This document shows, piece after piece, positions 44,788-56,600 of a stretch of 64,000 bases of DNA (its first letter is position 1; each line of letters starts with the position of its first letter). Source of the DNA: Miscanthus floridulus. Lineage: Eukaryota > Streptophyta > Magnoliopsida > Poales > Poaceae. Both the position numbers and the translations under genes were made by a program. The stretch lies in the NCBI RefSeq assembly GCF_019320115.1, contig NC_089584.1:58710852-58774851 (forward strand), in the 5' to 3' direction. The notes beneath the pieces were generated by a model. It had not been told where the DNA came from, made no database searches, and saw nothing but the letters and a program-made list of their open reading frames with translations.

Positions 44788-45902
44788 CTATGCAGGCTGC
44801 TCTACACCAATTCTGCCCTTCCTCTCAAACTGCACACACTCATAGCTATTCGCTATCTTTCTTCCATTTATCTTTGCTCCTATTGTGTGTCCTAGCCCAT
44901 GCTTGATAGAGGGATACCTTCCTTTCTTGTATTGTGGCCCTTTTGGTTCATCCTTCTTCTTGTCATTAGTTTGGACCTTGCCATCTATGCACCCCTTTCC
45001 AATGATCTCATTGAGCCTAGAAATCTCCTTTCTCATAGCCTCCATATTTGCAAGGTTAGTGGAATAGGCATTCAAATCAAGATTATAACATTTTCCACAA
45101 CCTTGGTTAGTAGAGGGAGTAGAGGTTTCCTTTGCCTTAGAGGGATGTGAGTTGCCATCCCAAAGAATGACATATTGCAGCTCAAGTTCTTTGTACTTTT
45201 CATCTAAGTCACAATATTTTTTTCTTGAGAGCATTATTATGCTTTCTTTGTGATAGCATGGTCCTCTCGCTCTTTGGCCAAGACCTTGTGCAAAGATTCC
45301 ACCTCACTTCTCTCTAATGTAAGAGCTTCCTTGCTAGCAATGTACATATCCTCTTATTGGATAAGAGTTTCCTCTCTAGATTCTAGCTCGGCTTGGACAC
45401 TCTCTAAATCCTTCATTAACTTAGTGATGAACAATTTGGTCTTTCCATCCAAATTTTTAGTTATTTGGTCAATTTCTTCATCACTAGAGCTATCACTAAT
45501 ATCACTACTAGAGATATCACTAGTAGGTGGAGGAGATTTGGCTTTTGATTTTACCTTCTCACCCTTTGCCATGAGGTAAATATGAGTGGAGTAGTAGTCG
45601 TCATCGGACATACTGTCTAAGAGCCTTGGTGTAGAGGATGTCTTGTGGATAGCTGTGGTTGCAATCTTCTCATCCTCTTCACTTGAGCTCTCTCTAGTTG
45701 AGTCCCATTCATGCCCAATGTGAGCTTCTCACATGTACTTCTTGCTCTTTCCACGGTCGGTCTTGTCTTCTTTCTTGTCCTTCTTGTACTTGTTGTCCTT
45801 GATCTCATATGGACACTTGTCAATGAAGTGCTCGATGCTACCACAATTGTAGTATGTCCTCTTCTTGTTTGGAAACTTTCTCTTCACTACCTTGTAGCCT
45901 AA
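44788..45902 (-). pseudogene. Copia gag C-terminal part: zinc knuckle and coiled coil
   Basis: About 45870-45800 gives YYNCGSIEHFIDKC, a CCHC knuckle with Gly-Ser in the middle. Downstream frames give an acidic SSDISDSSSDEEIDQITKNL block and a coiled coil (LERSEVESLHKVLAKERE; YCDLDEKYKELELQY; MRKEISRLNEIIG). Frameshifts and a stop at 45354 break it. A deletion has joined the gag core to the knuckle near 45905. Confidence 0.75.
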
Positions 45903-46587
45903 TTACATCATTTGGTGTGAAGTACTCAAACATCTTATTGTCTCCAATTAGAGTAACCAAGGTCTCATTTCTTGGTGAATAGGCCTCCAACATAATCTTC
46001 ACTACCTTGTGATCATCTAGCTCATCACCACCATAGCCTCTAATCTTTCCAACAATCACCATCAACCTATCAAACATCTCTTGTGGCCCTTCTCCTTCCA
46101 AGATCATGAACCGGCTAAGCTTGGCCATCAATAACTCAATTCTAGCCTTCCTCACTTTGTCACCCCCTTCATGTGCAAGGTGCAAGGTGTCCCATATTTG
46201 TTTGGCAACATCAACACACATCACCCTATTGTACTCATCATCATCCAAAGCACTAAACAACACACTTGTGGCTTGACCATTGAGATGAATAATTCTCATT
46301 TCATCTAGAGTTGGATTCTTGGGATCAACCGGTGGATCAAATCCATTGCAAACAACCTCCCAAATGCTGGGGTGAAGACCTATAAGATAGGGTCTCATCA
46401 AGTGCTTCCACTTGGTGAAGTTAGTCCCATCAAAATGAGGTAACTTGCCCATGGGCACATTGATGAAAGATCTCTGATCATGGTTAGTCATAGGCATAGA
46501 AGAATAGTTAAAGGATACGACGGCATATTTGTTGTTGGAGTCAGCTTTGTCCTTTCCATTCTTCTCCTTCTTGCCCCCCTTGGTCAC
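45838..46587 (-). pseudogene. Copia gag core (UBN2-type)
   Basis: The 249-codon ORF starts MTKGGKKEKNG and contains LPHFDGTNFTKWKHLMRPYL, a PPVDPKNPTLDEM segment, VAKQIWDTLHLAHEGGDKVR, LLMAKLSRFMILEGEGPQEM and VKIMLEAYSPRNETLVTLI, typical for gag of this Copia lineage. The natural start may lie upstream (MATNASSSDI at about 46660), separated by a stop. The frame is lost after FTPNDVIR. Confidence 0.85.
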
Positions 46588-47024
46588 TTGGTAGAACTCA
46601 TCATCATCTCCATCTTCGTAACTACTTTATATGTCACTTGATGATGCATTGGTTGCCATCTCTTTTTCTTCCTTCTTCTTCCTAGCTTCTCTTCTTTTTT
46701 CTTCTTCCTTCTCTCTTGAGCTTTCTTTCTTCTTTTCTTGGCTTCTTGTCTTCAAGCCTTTTGCTACTCATTCTTCTCTCTTGCTTCTCTTTTTGCTTTT
46801 CTTGCTGCCTTTCATTTCTTTCTTTCCTCTTCATTTAGAGCTTTCTCGGCATCGGTAGCCTCTAGCTATGGGAGCGTGGAGTTGCTTGCTGTAGATGCAC
46901 TGAGCTCACTGCTGTCGATGTTGTGTAAGCTCACATCCTCTGGATTGATGTCTACGGGCTTCACGCCACTGGATCCTCCTCCAGGCTCCATACCTCACGC
47001 GGTGAAGCGTACACGAGGTAACCT

Positions 47025-47036
47025 GTTCTGATACCA
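47025..47036 (-). other. Copia primer binding site (tRNA-iMet type)
   Basis: TGGTATCAGAAC on the minus strand, directly after the LTR. Confidence 0.8.
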
Positions 47037-47040
47037 CTTT

Positions 47041-48306
47041 TAGGATCTCTAGTTAGCCTAGAGGGAGGTGAATAGGCCTGTTAAAACAAAACTTAACCAA
47101 ATGTTAAATTCCATGCATGACATTACTGCTCTGAGCCTGCGGCACTACTGGGTCAGAACAGCGGCACTACTGCACCTATAGAAAACTTCGAGGCATAATT
47201 CAAAATCTATGTATGAAAACTTAGATCAGAAAAAATATTGAGGTTCCTACAGGTATGTAGTCCACAGATCGACAGACAGAAGTAGTAGCATAAGTGTTTA
47301 CAAGTAGATCGACCTCAAACCCTAAAAATCACCTCAACAACAATATGAATCACAAGAATGTAGAGCTAGCACACGGTGACACAATGATTTATCCCATAGT
47401 TCAACTCGCCACCAAGGCTTGCCTAAGTCCATGTTGTTGAGGTTAGCCACTGAGGCTTAGGGCTTTGCAACCCTTCCTCATTCTCAAGTCAAGAGAGTTA
47501 ACTTTTGAGATAAAGGGTGAATTTACTAACTTTAAGAGATGGTTACAAACCTTCCGGGGCTACCACACAAGTTGGCAAGCTCCACGGGCAACACTCTAGC
47601 CAGCTAGGAGCAACCTCTAAGAGTAACAAACACAAACCACCAGCTAAAACGTGAATCAAGTACTCTTAGGATTTGAGAATCAATGGATTTGCTCTCTAAT
47701 CAAGTTTTGGAACCTTTTCTCTAAAGGATTGATGGGGAAATCACAAAGGAATGCTTGGGAGCTCAAGGTCACCAATGGAGAAGAGAGAGAATGAGCTAAG
47801 AGCTATTTTGGTCGAATTCAACGGTCAGAGGAAGAATAACACCGTTGTGGGGGAAGAGAATAGGTATAAATACCTCCCAGGTCCCAATGATCAGATAAGT
47901 TGTGGCAGTGCCACGACTTATCTGCGGCAGTGCCGTGATGGGCATAGCCGTGCTTCAGGTGTGGCACTGTCACACCAAGCCAAGCAGTAAGGAATAGAAA
48001 GAGGTTGAGCTAGCTATCTTGGTTGATGTATGTGTATAAGATTGAGCACTTGGTTGCACAATTTAGCAAGTTTATTATGTCCTCCTTTATAGTACGGCAT
48101 TCATATACTCAAATTTGAAATATAAAAGAATTTAAACATCCACTGAGTTTGAAGCCGTCAACATTTGTGATTGGGGGCTCCTCCATTTCTTATAACATCC
48201 TCAATCGTAAATTCCCTGCTTGTCATCTCGATAAATCTCATTAGCCCTCTAATTATGTGGTCATTATCACTAAAACTCACAATTAGGGCTTGATTGCACT
48301 TTCACA
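47041..48306 (-). repeat. Copia 5' LTR
   Basis: On the minus strand it starts TGTGAAAGTGCAATCAAGCC at 48306 and ends in CCTATTCACCTCCCTCTAGG with AGAGATCCTAAA before the primer site, about 1.27 kb. It contains GGCAGTGCC repeats (47880-47970 and 47130-47180), comparable with the GC-rich repeats of the solo LTR at 8863. Confidence 0.8.
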
Positions 48307-48741
48307 ACTGAATCACAATGTCAGTTTCTGAAGCTGCCGTCAGACCCTGCAAACACCATGGTTTCTCCTTTGTAAGGTATAGACACAACCACTTGGATCT
48401 CCAATGTACTTCCATGGGGCTGTATAATTCCAACCAATCGATACCCAAAATGAGATCATAGGACTCCAGTGGCAATATGCGCAGGCCGTGCTGAAACTGG
48501 CACTCACCTAGAGCAAAAGTGCAACCTAGAAGAGCAGAAGTGCAGTACAATATCTGACCGTTTGCCACTTTAACTGAGGCCTCCAAAGGTGTCCGTTGCA
48601 GCTGAGGTAACTGAGCAGCCACTGTTGCAGCGATAAAGGAAGCTGAGCTACCCGAATCCACCAACACTGTGACAGCCAGACCGTGCACTGACCCCTAAAA
48701 CGGAATTGATCGATGTCCTTGGGACCCGCGGTGAGCATCAT
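48302..48741 (-). pseudogene. Gypsy element 3 aspartic protease
   Basis: It contains VTVLVDSGSSASFI (active-site DSG), QLPQLQRTPLEASVKVANG and YDLILGIDWLELYSPM, the normal retropepsin pattern followed by the ILGxDWL segment. The frame ends where the Copia LTR is inserted. Confidence 0.85.
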
Positions 48742-48829
48742 GTGATAGAGCCAAAAATAGTTGTTCTGGTGCTTCCACTGGAGACTCCAGTTCTTCCTCT
48801 TAAGATTCAGTCACAGAATCCAACTAAAA

Positions 48830-50303
48830 GAGATCCCAAACTTCCTGCATAGCATGTAAGGGAATTGTTGGAGCACACTTGTGGCCGCAAAACCATTTCT
48901 CTGCACAGAAGTCACACAGTCCACGTGCTCGGCGATATGAACGTAATGAGGAAATCTTGTCCTCAGTTGCTTGAACAGGGGCCTTTACCAATGGCTTCTC
49001 ACTAGGTATGTTGGGAGGGTGGTGAGGCCGTGGCAGAGGTTGTGCTGGCTATGGCGCCGGTTTGAAACTTGATCCACGGCTAGCAGCGTGGAATTCTTGC
49101 TTCAGGTCAGAGTCGGCCATCTCCTCCTGCAACAAAGCAAGCGTATACATAGTATCCAGATTGGAAGGATGCTGTAAAGCAACTATCATGCGAATGTCAT
49201 GCCTAAGGCCATCCACGAATCTGGTGGTATAGTAATGGAGATCAGGGTCTGGCTGGTAGACTTTGAGCTGGTCGAATAGTGTGGAAAAACGCTCAACATA
49301 GTCTGTGACTGTGGAAGTTTGGTGAATATGAAACATTTTGCGCAACAATTTGTCACGTTGATCGCACCCGAAATGATTGTGAAGGAGTTTGTAGAAGTCG
49401 GGCCATGGAATATGAGCGGGCTGAAGGATAGCCTCAATCCAACGAGCAGCAGCTCCCTGAAAGTGCATACGCGACACTTTGACCCATCGGCGAGGAGGAA
49501 CATCATACATGTCAAAATAATCCTCGGCTTGGGAGATCCACAACCAAGTTGTCTCACCCTCATAGAAAGGGAAATTAAGTTTGGGTAAGCAACCATTATC
49601 CTAGGAATTGGGGTCAGGTGGTTGGCTATGATTTTGGATTTCATAAATAGCACCATGAAATTGAGAAGTACCATCAAGAATAACAATCTGCTTACCATTG
49701 GCCGGGGAATGGTATTGAGGAGAATTCTCCCCAATTCCATCCGTCCGTGGAGTCAATTCGATGTGGTGCCTATTGGGCCGAACAGCCGTGATGCCGACAG
49801 ATGGGCGCGTGGCAGTCTGCTCCGACAGAGGTGGTGCTGAAGAGATCACTCCTGTCGAGGCGGAAGTCGGGTCGAGGAACGAGCGATCCTAGTATTTGGT
49901 GAGCTTGTCCAACTTGAGGTTGAGGTTGTCCACGGCGCCCTTGGACTCTTGACGCCATGTCTCCAATGATCCAACTGCCTTGGTGATGGCACCAACACGG
50001 TCGTGATGGTGCTGTTCCACGTCAGAGATGAGCGTGGACTGACGAACCTCGGAGTCGGTGATGCAATGTTCCAAATTCAGAAGAGTCGGTGAGGCGCTTG
50101 CTGATGGAGGCATCGAACTTGGAGATGCGCGTGGTGATGGAGTCGTCCACCTCAGCAAACCAGAGCTTGAGCTTGCGGCTGCTGTCGTCAAACCGCGAAT
50201 TGAGCTTACGGTCTGACTCGGTGAACCTCTCCTCGATCTAGGTCTTCTGCTGGACGAAAAGCCAATTCATCTCATCGAGAAGCAACTTTGAATCAGGGTT
50301 CAT
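48830..50303 (-). pseudogene. Gypsy element 3 gag
   Basis: It starts MNPDSKLLLDEMNWLFVQQK, then a TAG. Heptad-rich coiled-coil sequence follows in shifting frames (FTESDRKLNSRFDDSSRKLK; SETW-like SLETWRQESKGAVDNLNLK). The core at 49543-49049 has WISQAEDYFDMYDVPPRRWV, FQGAAARWIEAIL, VTDYVERFSTLFDQLKVYQP and FVDGLRHDIRMIVALQHP. A zinc knuckle CDFCAEKWFCGHKC lies near 48920. Confidence 0.8.
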
Positions 50304-50540
50304 GGCTCCCTGACTGTGAGCAAAGCGGGTGAAGTGGGGGAGTGGTAGTGGTGGCGGCGGCGGCAGTGGCAGAGATGGGTGATCTAGCGCCGAAAAACAA
50401 TTCAGACCTCGAGCGGACCTGGGGAATTACGAGAAATCCAAATCGATGTAGTTCGATTTGGATTTCAGTGACCCAAGGAAGTTGCCAGAGATCGACAAAT
50501 TGGGAAGAAATGGAATAGCGTGGGTAGAATCGGAAGGATA

Positions 50541-50550
50541 TCTGATACCA
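50541..50550 (-). other. Gypsy element 3 primer binding site
   Basis: TGGTATCAGA on the minus strand, next to the presumed LTR end at 50553. Confidence 0.65.
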
Positions 50551-52049
50551 GATGTAAGCACAGATAGGAATAAAGCTATAGATCAAAGAAGCAAGAGCAG
50601 ATAAATAGTTCGGATGAATCTCAGTAGAACAGAGGAGTGCTTAGGAGTTTAGAATACAAGTTTGTTCTTTCTTAATTCTCTCCCTCTCCCCAAGTCACAA
50701 TACATAAGCTACTCTGATACGTCTCCTTCTATGGCCTGGCGTGATCACTCCCACTCTAGGCCTTGGGCTCGTATGTTGGGTCGGCGTTAGAGATATACGA
50801 TTAAGAGCAACCTAGTACAACTAAGGCTTAATGCAGAAGTCTCGCCAGACGAGGGCAATGGAGAAACAACGAGATAATGATCAACCAAAACATGATGTAT
50901 GTCCAATAGATCCAGAAACAAGAGAGTGAGAACTCGATCATCATGAACCCTAAAACCAAAACTAACCAGAGGTGGGCTTGAACTTCTTCGATGAAAACCA
51001 GATCCTATCTTCTTTTTAGATTTCACAATCACCTCTTACTGGCGACCTAGTTCTACCAGCAATGGCTGGATCTCATAGCTCTACCTCCAACTGCTTCTTC
51101 CCCAACTAGGTTGCTTCTCGAGCTACTCCAACCTACGCATTGATGGAGAGGATTGATTCTATGAGCTCAGCTTTAGATTTGAGGGGATGGGGATAAAGGA
51201 GGGGAGCAAGGGCATCTTATAGTGGGTGGACGGAGGTGGTGGTGTAGCACACCGGGAAGTGGAGGCGGCATGGAAGGGAAGCACGGGCAGGTCACCAGGT
51301 GGGGAGAGCATCGACCATGGTGCGCTCCCTGCGCAAGCTTGAGTGGAGAGAGAAAATAAGGAGGGGAGGGGATTCCCCGTTATAACACAAGGATAATTTT
51401 CCAAAGGAAAATATTTTGTTGCAAGAGCGGTATGGTGGTGTAACTTGGCAAAGGTGCTGGTCAACAACCTCGATACCAGGGCATGTTGAGCAGCATCACC
51501 CTGTGGCAGCTGTTCCATAGGGGCCCTCGGTTTCGTCATGGCACCATAAGCATTTAACCAGGCAACTTTACCAACTTACACAATGAAAGCAGTGGGGTCA
51601 TATACCACAGAATCAGAGGAGTATTGCAAGTGATGATTTAGACAACAAGGGTTCCTTTCACAACAAGGAACAAGGAATTCAAATTCCGCAACGAATTAAA
51701 TTTGAGATTCAATTGTTCTGTTGGGATATCCACAATTAGTTGATTCAGTGTCCCACGTTATCCAATCATGGGTGGTCTGCTAGTATCCAAATGGTGGTTT
51801 CTCTTGTGACCCACGTCATGTCGCCTTAAAAATCCTAAGCAAGTCTAACAACACCTAAGGGTTGATCAACATAATAACACAACGAAATAAGTGAAATACA
51901 CGTCCCAAATGCCCGTACGCTGGTACAACATATAGACACTCCCGATGCATCGCTTGCCTCCTACAACCAGATGATCATAACAACTACGGGGGAAATACAA
52001 TAGGAGAATTACACACTAGAGGATAGTGGTGAAAGGCACCACTAACTAT

Positions 52050-52978
52050 GGGTACACCTCCCTTAGGACAACTAATCTACTACATTGGACCAAACAGCTT
52101 CATCCCCGCGGGCTCGGTGGTTCTTCTACTGCCTGGCTATGGATTTGTCTCCTCTCTTGATAGTGGTTGAGTGAGGGGAAGCAAGGGGTCTCCTTCTAAC
52201 ACCTCTGAGGGTGGGGGTGCTAGCGGTAGTGCAACACCGATTTCCTTTTCGGTGGGTGGACAGGGATTCCCTCCAAGACCAAAGGTCCTTGCCTTTTCGT
52301 GGCAACCATCCTATGCTTGTCTCTTGTGACAAGATAGGCATCCTCCAGCTGATGGGTGTGCCAATCTTCGGTCTCCTTTAAAGCTTCCACCAAGGTTGTC
52401 TCATGACTTTCAGTGGCTGCCACATTGGTATGTGCTTCAGCGAGCTGCACTTGAAGCATCCTAGAGAAGATCTCGGCTTCCTCAGCTCGACAGAGGCAAT
52501 TCCTCAGCTCTGAGGCCTGCTGGTCATATTGCTCATCTAGAGCAACCAAGTACATGGTCAAGTGCACCATGGTTCGGCTGTCTTCTTGCGCGTCCTGCCC
52601 TTGCAAAACCTCCATGCGAGCCCTCCATACCCATTGATTTTTTTTTCCAAAGGTGGAAAGAACCTCATGGGGATATGAGCAATGGACTCTTCATAGATCT
52701 AGCAAAGATGCCGCAAGGCTTTGTGGGGCCATAACTTGGTAGGTGTCAACGAAGCAAAACCCAATTGCGGTCACATTCCAAGCTTTAGTGATGTTGGGGA
52801 ACTCTTCATGCTTCCCAATGTAGACGGTGACCTCACATTGCTCAGTGTCATGTTTCTCATACTCACGGCCCTCATACTCAAGGCGATCCTTGACTCTGAG
52901 TTTTTGCAGGGTGGCATACAGGGTTTTGGGAAAACCCTCAGTGTTCAGGCAGTAGCTGCTAACCCAGGCTCCTGCCAT
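52050..52978 (-). pseudogene. LARD copy 2 internal ORF, homologue of 15737-16576
   Basis: It starts MAGAWVSSYCLNTEGFPKTL at 52978 and matches copy 1 through CEVTVYIGKHEEFP and VTAIGFCFVDTYQVM. A one-base insertion near 52735 then shifts the frame. The remainder is read at 52615-52220: MEVLQGQDAQEDSRTMVHLT, ALDEQYDQQASELRNCLCRA, MLQVQLAEAHTN, KRQGPLVLEGIPVHPPKRK. The three positions that are stops in copy 1 are Gln here. A poly-A run at 52640 may hold a second indel. Confidence 0.75.
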
Positions 52979-53648
52979 CCCTGGTGGTTGGTTGCAAGGG
53001 AGGATTGAGCGAGAAGCTTGCTCTAGAGAAAGGGCTAGATGAGCTGGAATGCACCAAGTGGTGGTATCAAGTGGCTAGGCTTTGCCTTTTGTAATAGCAG
53101 AGCGGTCATTGGTCCTGGTGTAGTCCACCCATGAGTCTTGCGCAGGGACCAATAAAGAAAAGCAATAGGATTTTTACGCATATGAGATGAGCAATGCCCG
53201 AGGCCATAAAGGACTAGTATGGCTGTAGGGCAAAGGTCTGACAAGAGCCCAGAAAGGAGTATGGAAAAGCATGAGTCATGGTAGGTGTGAACTAGGGGCG
53301 AATGCGAAGCACGAAGCCATAGTATAGCAGTAACTCGCGAACAAGGACTGGTCAGTTTGCTCACTTCGCGAAACATGTGACACCTACGGATGACGCACCT
53401 GCAAGCAATACTGACTCGATGATAGAGGCAGTACCAACACGACAAACTTAAAGATCGTATATTACGCGAGAGTTAGTCTATAGGGAAAGGGCCTAGTTAA
53501 ACCTATTCTGAATACTTAACCATAGTAATAGGGCTACTTATACACTTCGTAATCAAACACCCTAACTTTTTACAAAAATAGGTTATCAGATTTTAATTTA
53601 GAAAAGGGTTTTGAAGCTTTATTTTCTCATTTACACTCTAATACCACC

Positions 53649-56600
53649 TATGGCAGAACCACCTAATCTAATGCCCTCCCAAGAGTACTTGTCTTCCATT
53701 AGACACTAAGTACCCCAGAGAGTGCAATAAATCATGCCATTCCATCGAGCACACCCCAAGGAAGAACTCAAAAATCCACATTTTTTCCTCAAGATCATAA
53801 ATGAGTGGATAAAGCTTACAACATTCTTAACCATTTCTTACATCACTTTATTACAATATCAGAGTACTTAAACAAGTTGAATGCAACAGCGGGATTAAAA
53901 CAATTTACATGTAAACGAGTTTATATATTTTAGGTTCACAAGTTTTATCTTGTAGCAGAAAATAAACATATGATCAGAGTTACAGCAGAAACAAAGATTA
54001 ATTTAATGACATGGTGAAGCATTAACATAGTGGTCATTTATATACAAGATATGCTAGTAGATTTTACATTTTTTCTTATAAAACCTTTAGTGAGGGTTAT
54101 AAATAAACACTACGATCGTAATATGAAAGGAATCCTCTCTGAGCCCACTAGGAGGTTTCCATACACAAGAGTCAGCTCTAGCATCCACCTGTCACCTACA
54201 ACAGGGAGAATAAAAACCTGAGTACTCGATTGTACTCAGCAAGACTTACCCGATAGGAGGAAAGTAAAAGACTCCAAGGATATGCAAGGCTTATTTGGCC
54301 TGCTGATTTATTACATTTGCAAGGAGTATTATTAACAGTACATCCTTATGTTCCAAGTTTTTAGCAGTTATTTTTAGTTAATTAGCTAATCATTCTAGGG
54401 AAGCGCCTATGCTACTTTCAAGCATGTGGTATGTAATCAAAACCATTTTACCATCTTTGATATTCCAGTTCATACTACGGTGGTAGACCATAGCCAAGTC
54501 GGTATCGCCTTAGAGAAACAGCGATTCATGAATCAATGTATCCCAGCTGGGTACCCCGAAACACATGCCCTGCTCATACCCTAGGCACAAATGGAATCAA
54601 CTCATCTCACTCCTATCAAGGGGTCTAGGTCCCCATCCAAACTTGGACTCCAAGCCTCCAACACCTGAGACCCAGTCTCAGTATGGTGCTTATACCTCCA
54701 CCTAGTACCCAACCACAAAGTCAGTCTAGAAAGAGCTGAAACCCATGACAAGAGAGTAATAAGTCTTCCCGCCCCCCATAAGCAAGTATGTGCTTAGGAT
54801 AATAAGTCTATGACCTGACTACCATCCACAGCAACGGATGATCCTCAATCGACACAGGTGGGACAAATACAACAAGAGCCTCGCTCAATTGCCTATCCAA
54901 ATCCAAATCCAAAGTATGGTCCCACCCGGTCTCCAATTATCATCCATATATATTTCATGTGATAGTAACATGATAATAGTAACAATAATATCTTTTCCTA
55001 TCTCTCGCGGGTGACAGGTAATCACTCGACTTCTACCAGGATCCTATAGCATAGCAATCTACCCGATCCTATCTTACTAGCAAGACTCATAGGATAACGA
55101 TATATATATATATATATATATGCAAGTGGATTTCATTCAACTCCTTTAAACTTAATGCACAAGCATAAAATAAAAGTGCAGAATAATAGGGGTTATGCAT
55201 CGGGGCTTGTCTGAGCAAGATATAGTCGAAGGTTAGCATTCCATTGTGGCAACACAATCATCAAGACACCATCTTATCTCCTACTCCGGTCGATTCCATG
55301 ATCCATCGCTGTCCCTATGATGATACACATAGATGCAACGCAGAGACGTAATTAATTTATGGCAGCCGCAACTCGAAGAATACGGCTACGCCTCGCAAGC
55401 TAACGAGCTAGCTCTAATGTCTAATGTACTAGTCCACGTATCCACGTTGTCGAGTAAGGCGTCATTTCCCAGAAAAATATTTTAGTTCTACCATACCGAG
55501 GTGTTTCGGCATTTTTTTGATTTAATATATTTATATATACTTACACTAGGGCTCATTAACTATCTTAGCAAACTAATTGATACGAAGCTACAAAAATTAC
55601 GGTGAGCACCTAGTAATGTTAGGAACTTTCTGTGAAGACTTCAGCGCCAACACTATCACCAAATTCATCACAATAATTCCTACAAGTTTATGTTTTAACA
55701 ATATTAACTACTTCAAATTAATTAGATTACTCTTGAAAATTCTATGAAACAATGTGAACAAAATATACTAGCAGATAGATCATGATTTTAGGAACTGAAC
55801 AAAATTAGTTTCACAATTTTTTGGTTAACTATACCAATTTATCTCAAATTTATAAGCTAGTGTTAGAAACTAAATTAGAAACACCTTAGAAAAAGAAAAT
55901 AAAAACAAAAACAAAAACAAAAAAAGGGTCAGTGGCCATCCATTCGGCCCAGCAGCTTAGCTTAGCCAAACATGGGATGCGGAAGCGCGCAGCAGGCCGG
56001 CCCAGCAATAGCCCAAGGCGGGGAGCCCGCACACACCCGCTCTTTTGCAAAAGAGGGCTCAGGCTTTTAGGCATTTAAGGGGAACAGCAAAGCACTATTA
56101 CCATAGACTCGCATTTTGCATCGAGCACCCTGGAATGTGCCGTCTTTGCAACAGGGCCGTCCCCATAGTCCTCGCGTACGATGGCGCGACAACCAACGGC
56201 AACCCACGGTTTCACCGAGCAACAAGGGACCCGTTCTGACCAACTAAAGGGCCAACCACTATCAATAGTTTAGATGCGATGATGGGTCACAATGAGATAT
56301 AGGGAGGTGCCCTAGGATACGCTGTAGCGATAGGCGGTGGTTCACGGCGATGGCGTAGCTGTTTTGACGTGCCTACACACTCTTAGAAAGGTAGAGGTGG
56401 CGGAGAAGCATCAGTAGCTCACCATGGTGCATGCTCCAATGATGGTTGAAGCAAGGAAGGGACATGATGGTCTGGCCACGAGCGCCCGACCACGACGGCA
56501 ACGTCCCGCGGTGGACCTAGCGTGTCACCGCAGCTCCAATGGAGGCCCTGGCCAGAATGACACAAGCACCAGCTAGAGGAGGTCAAGACAAGTTCACGGA

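Larger units (their letters stand above)
42940..48306 (-). mobile_element. Copia element (Maximus/SIRE-like), 3' half missing
   Basis: Minus-strand order: 5' LTR 48306-47041, primer site 47036-47025, gag from 46587, coiled-coil gag extension to about 44790, protease 44395-43979, GAG-pre-integrase 43977-43732 and integrase 43760-43098. It breaks at about 42940, before reverse transcriptase. It is inserted in the protease region of a Gypsy element (48307 onward). Confidence 0.85.
48307..50786 (-). mobile_element. Gypsy element 3: 5' LTR, gag and protease only
   Basis: Minus-strand order: short LTR about 50786-50553, primer site 50550-50541, gag 50303-48830, protease to 48302. The Copia LTR cuts it within protease; the rest of pol is not in the window. 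The LTR is inserted in the 3' internal region of LARD copy 2. The short LTR (about 235 bp) and Met-type primer site suggest a small-LTR Gypsy lineage such as Reina, tentatively. Confidence 0.7.
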
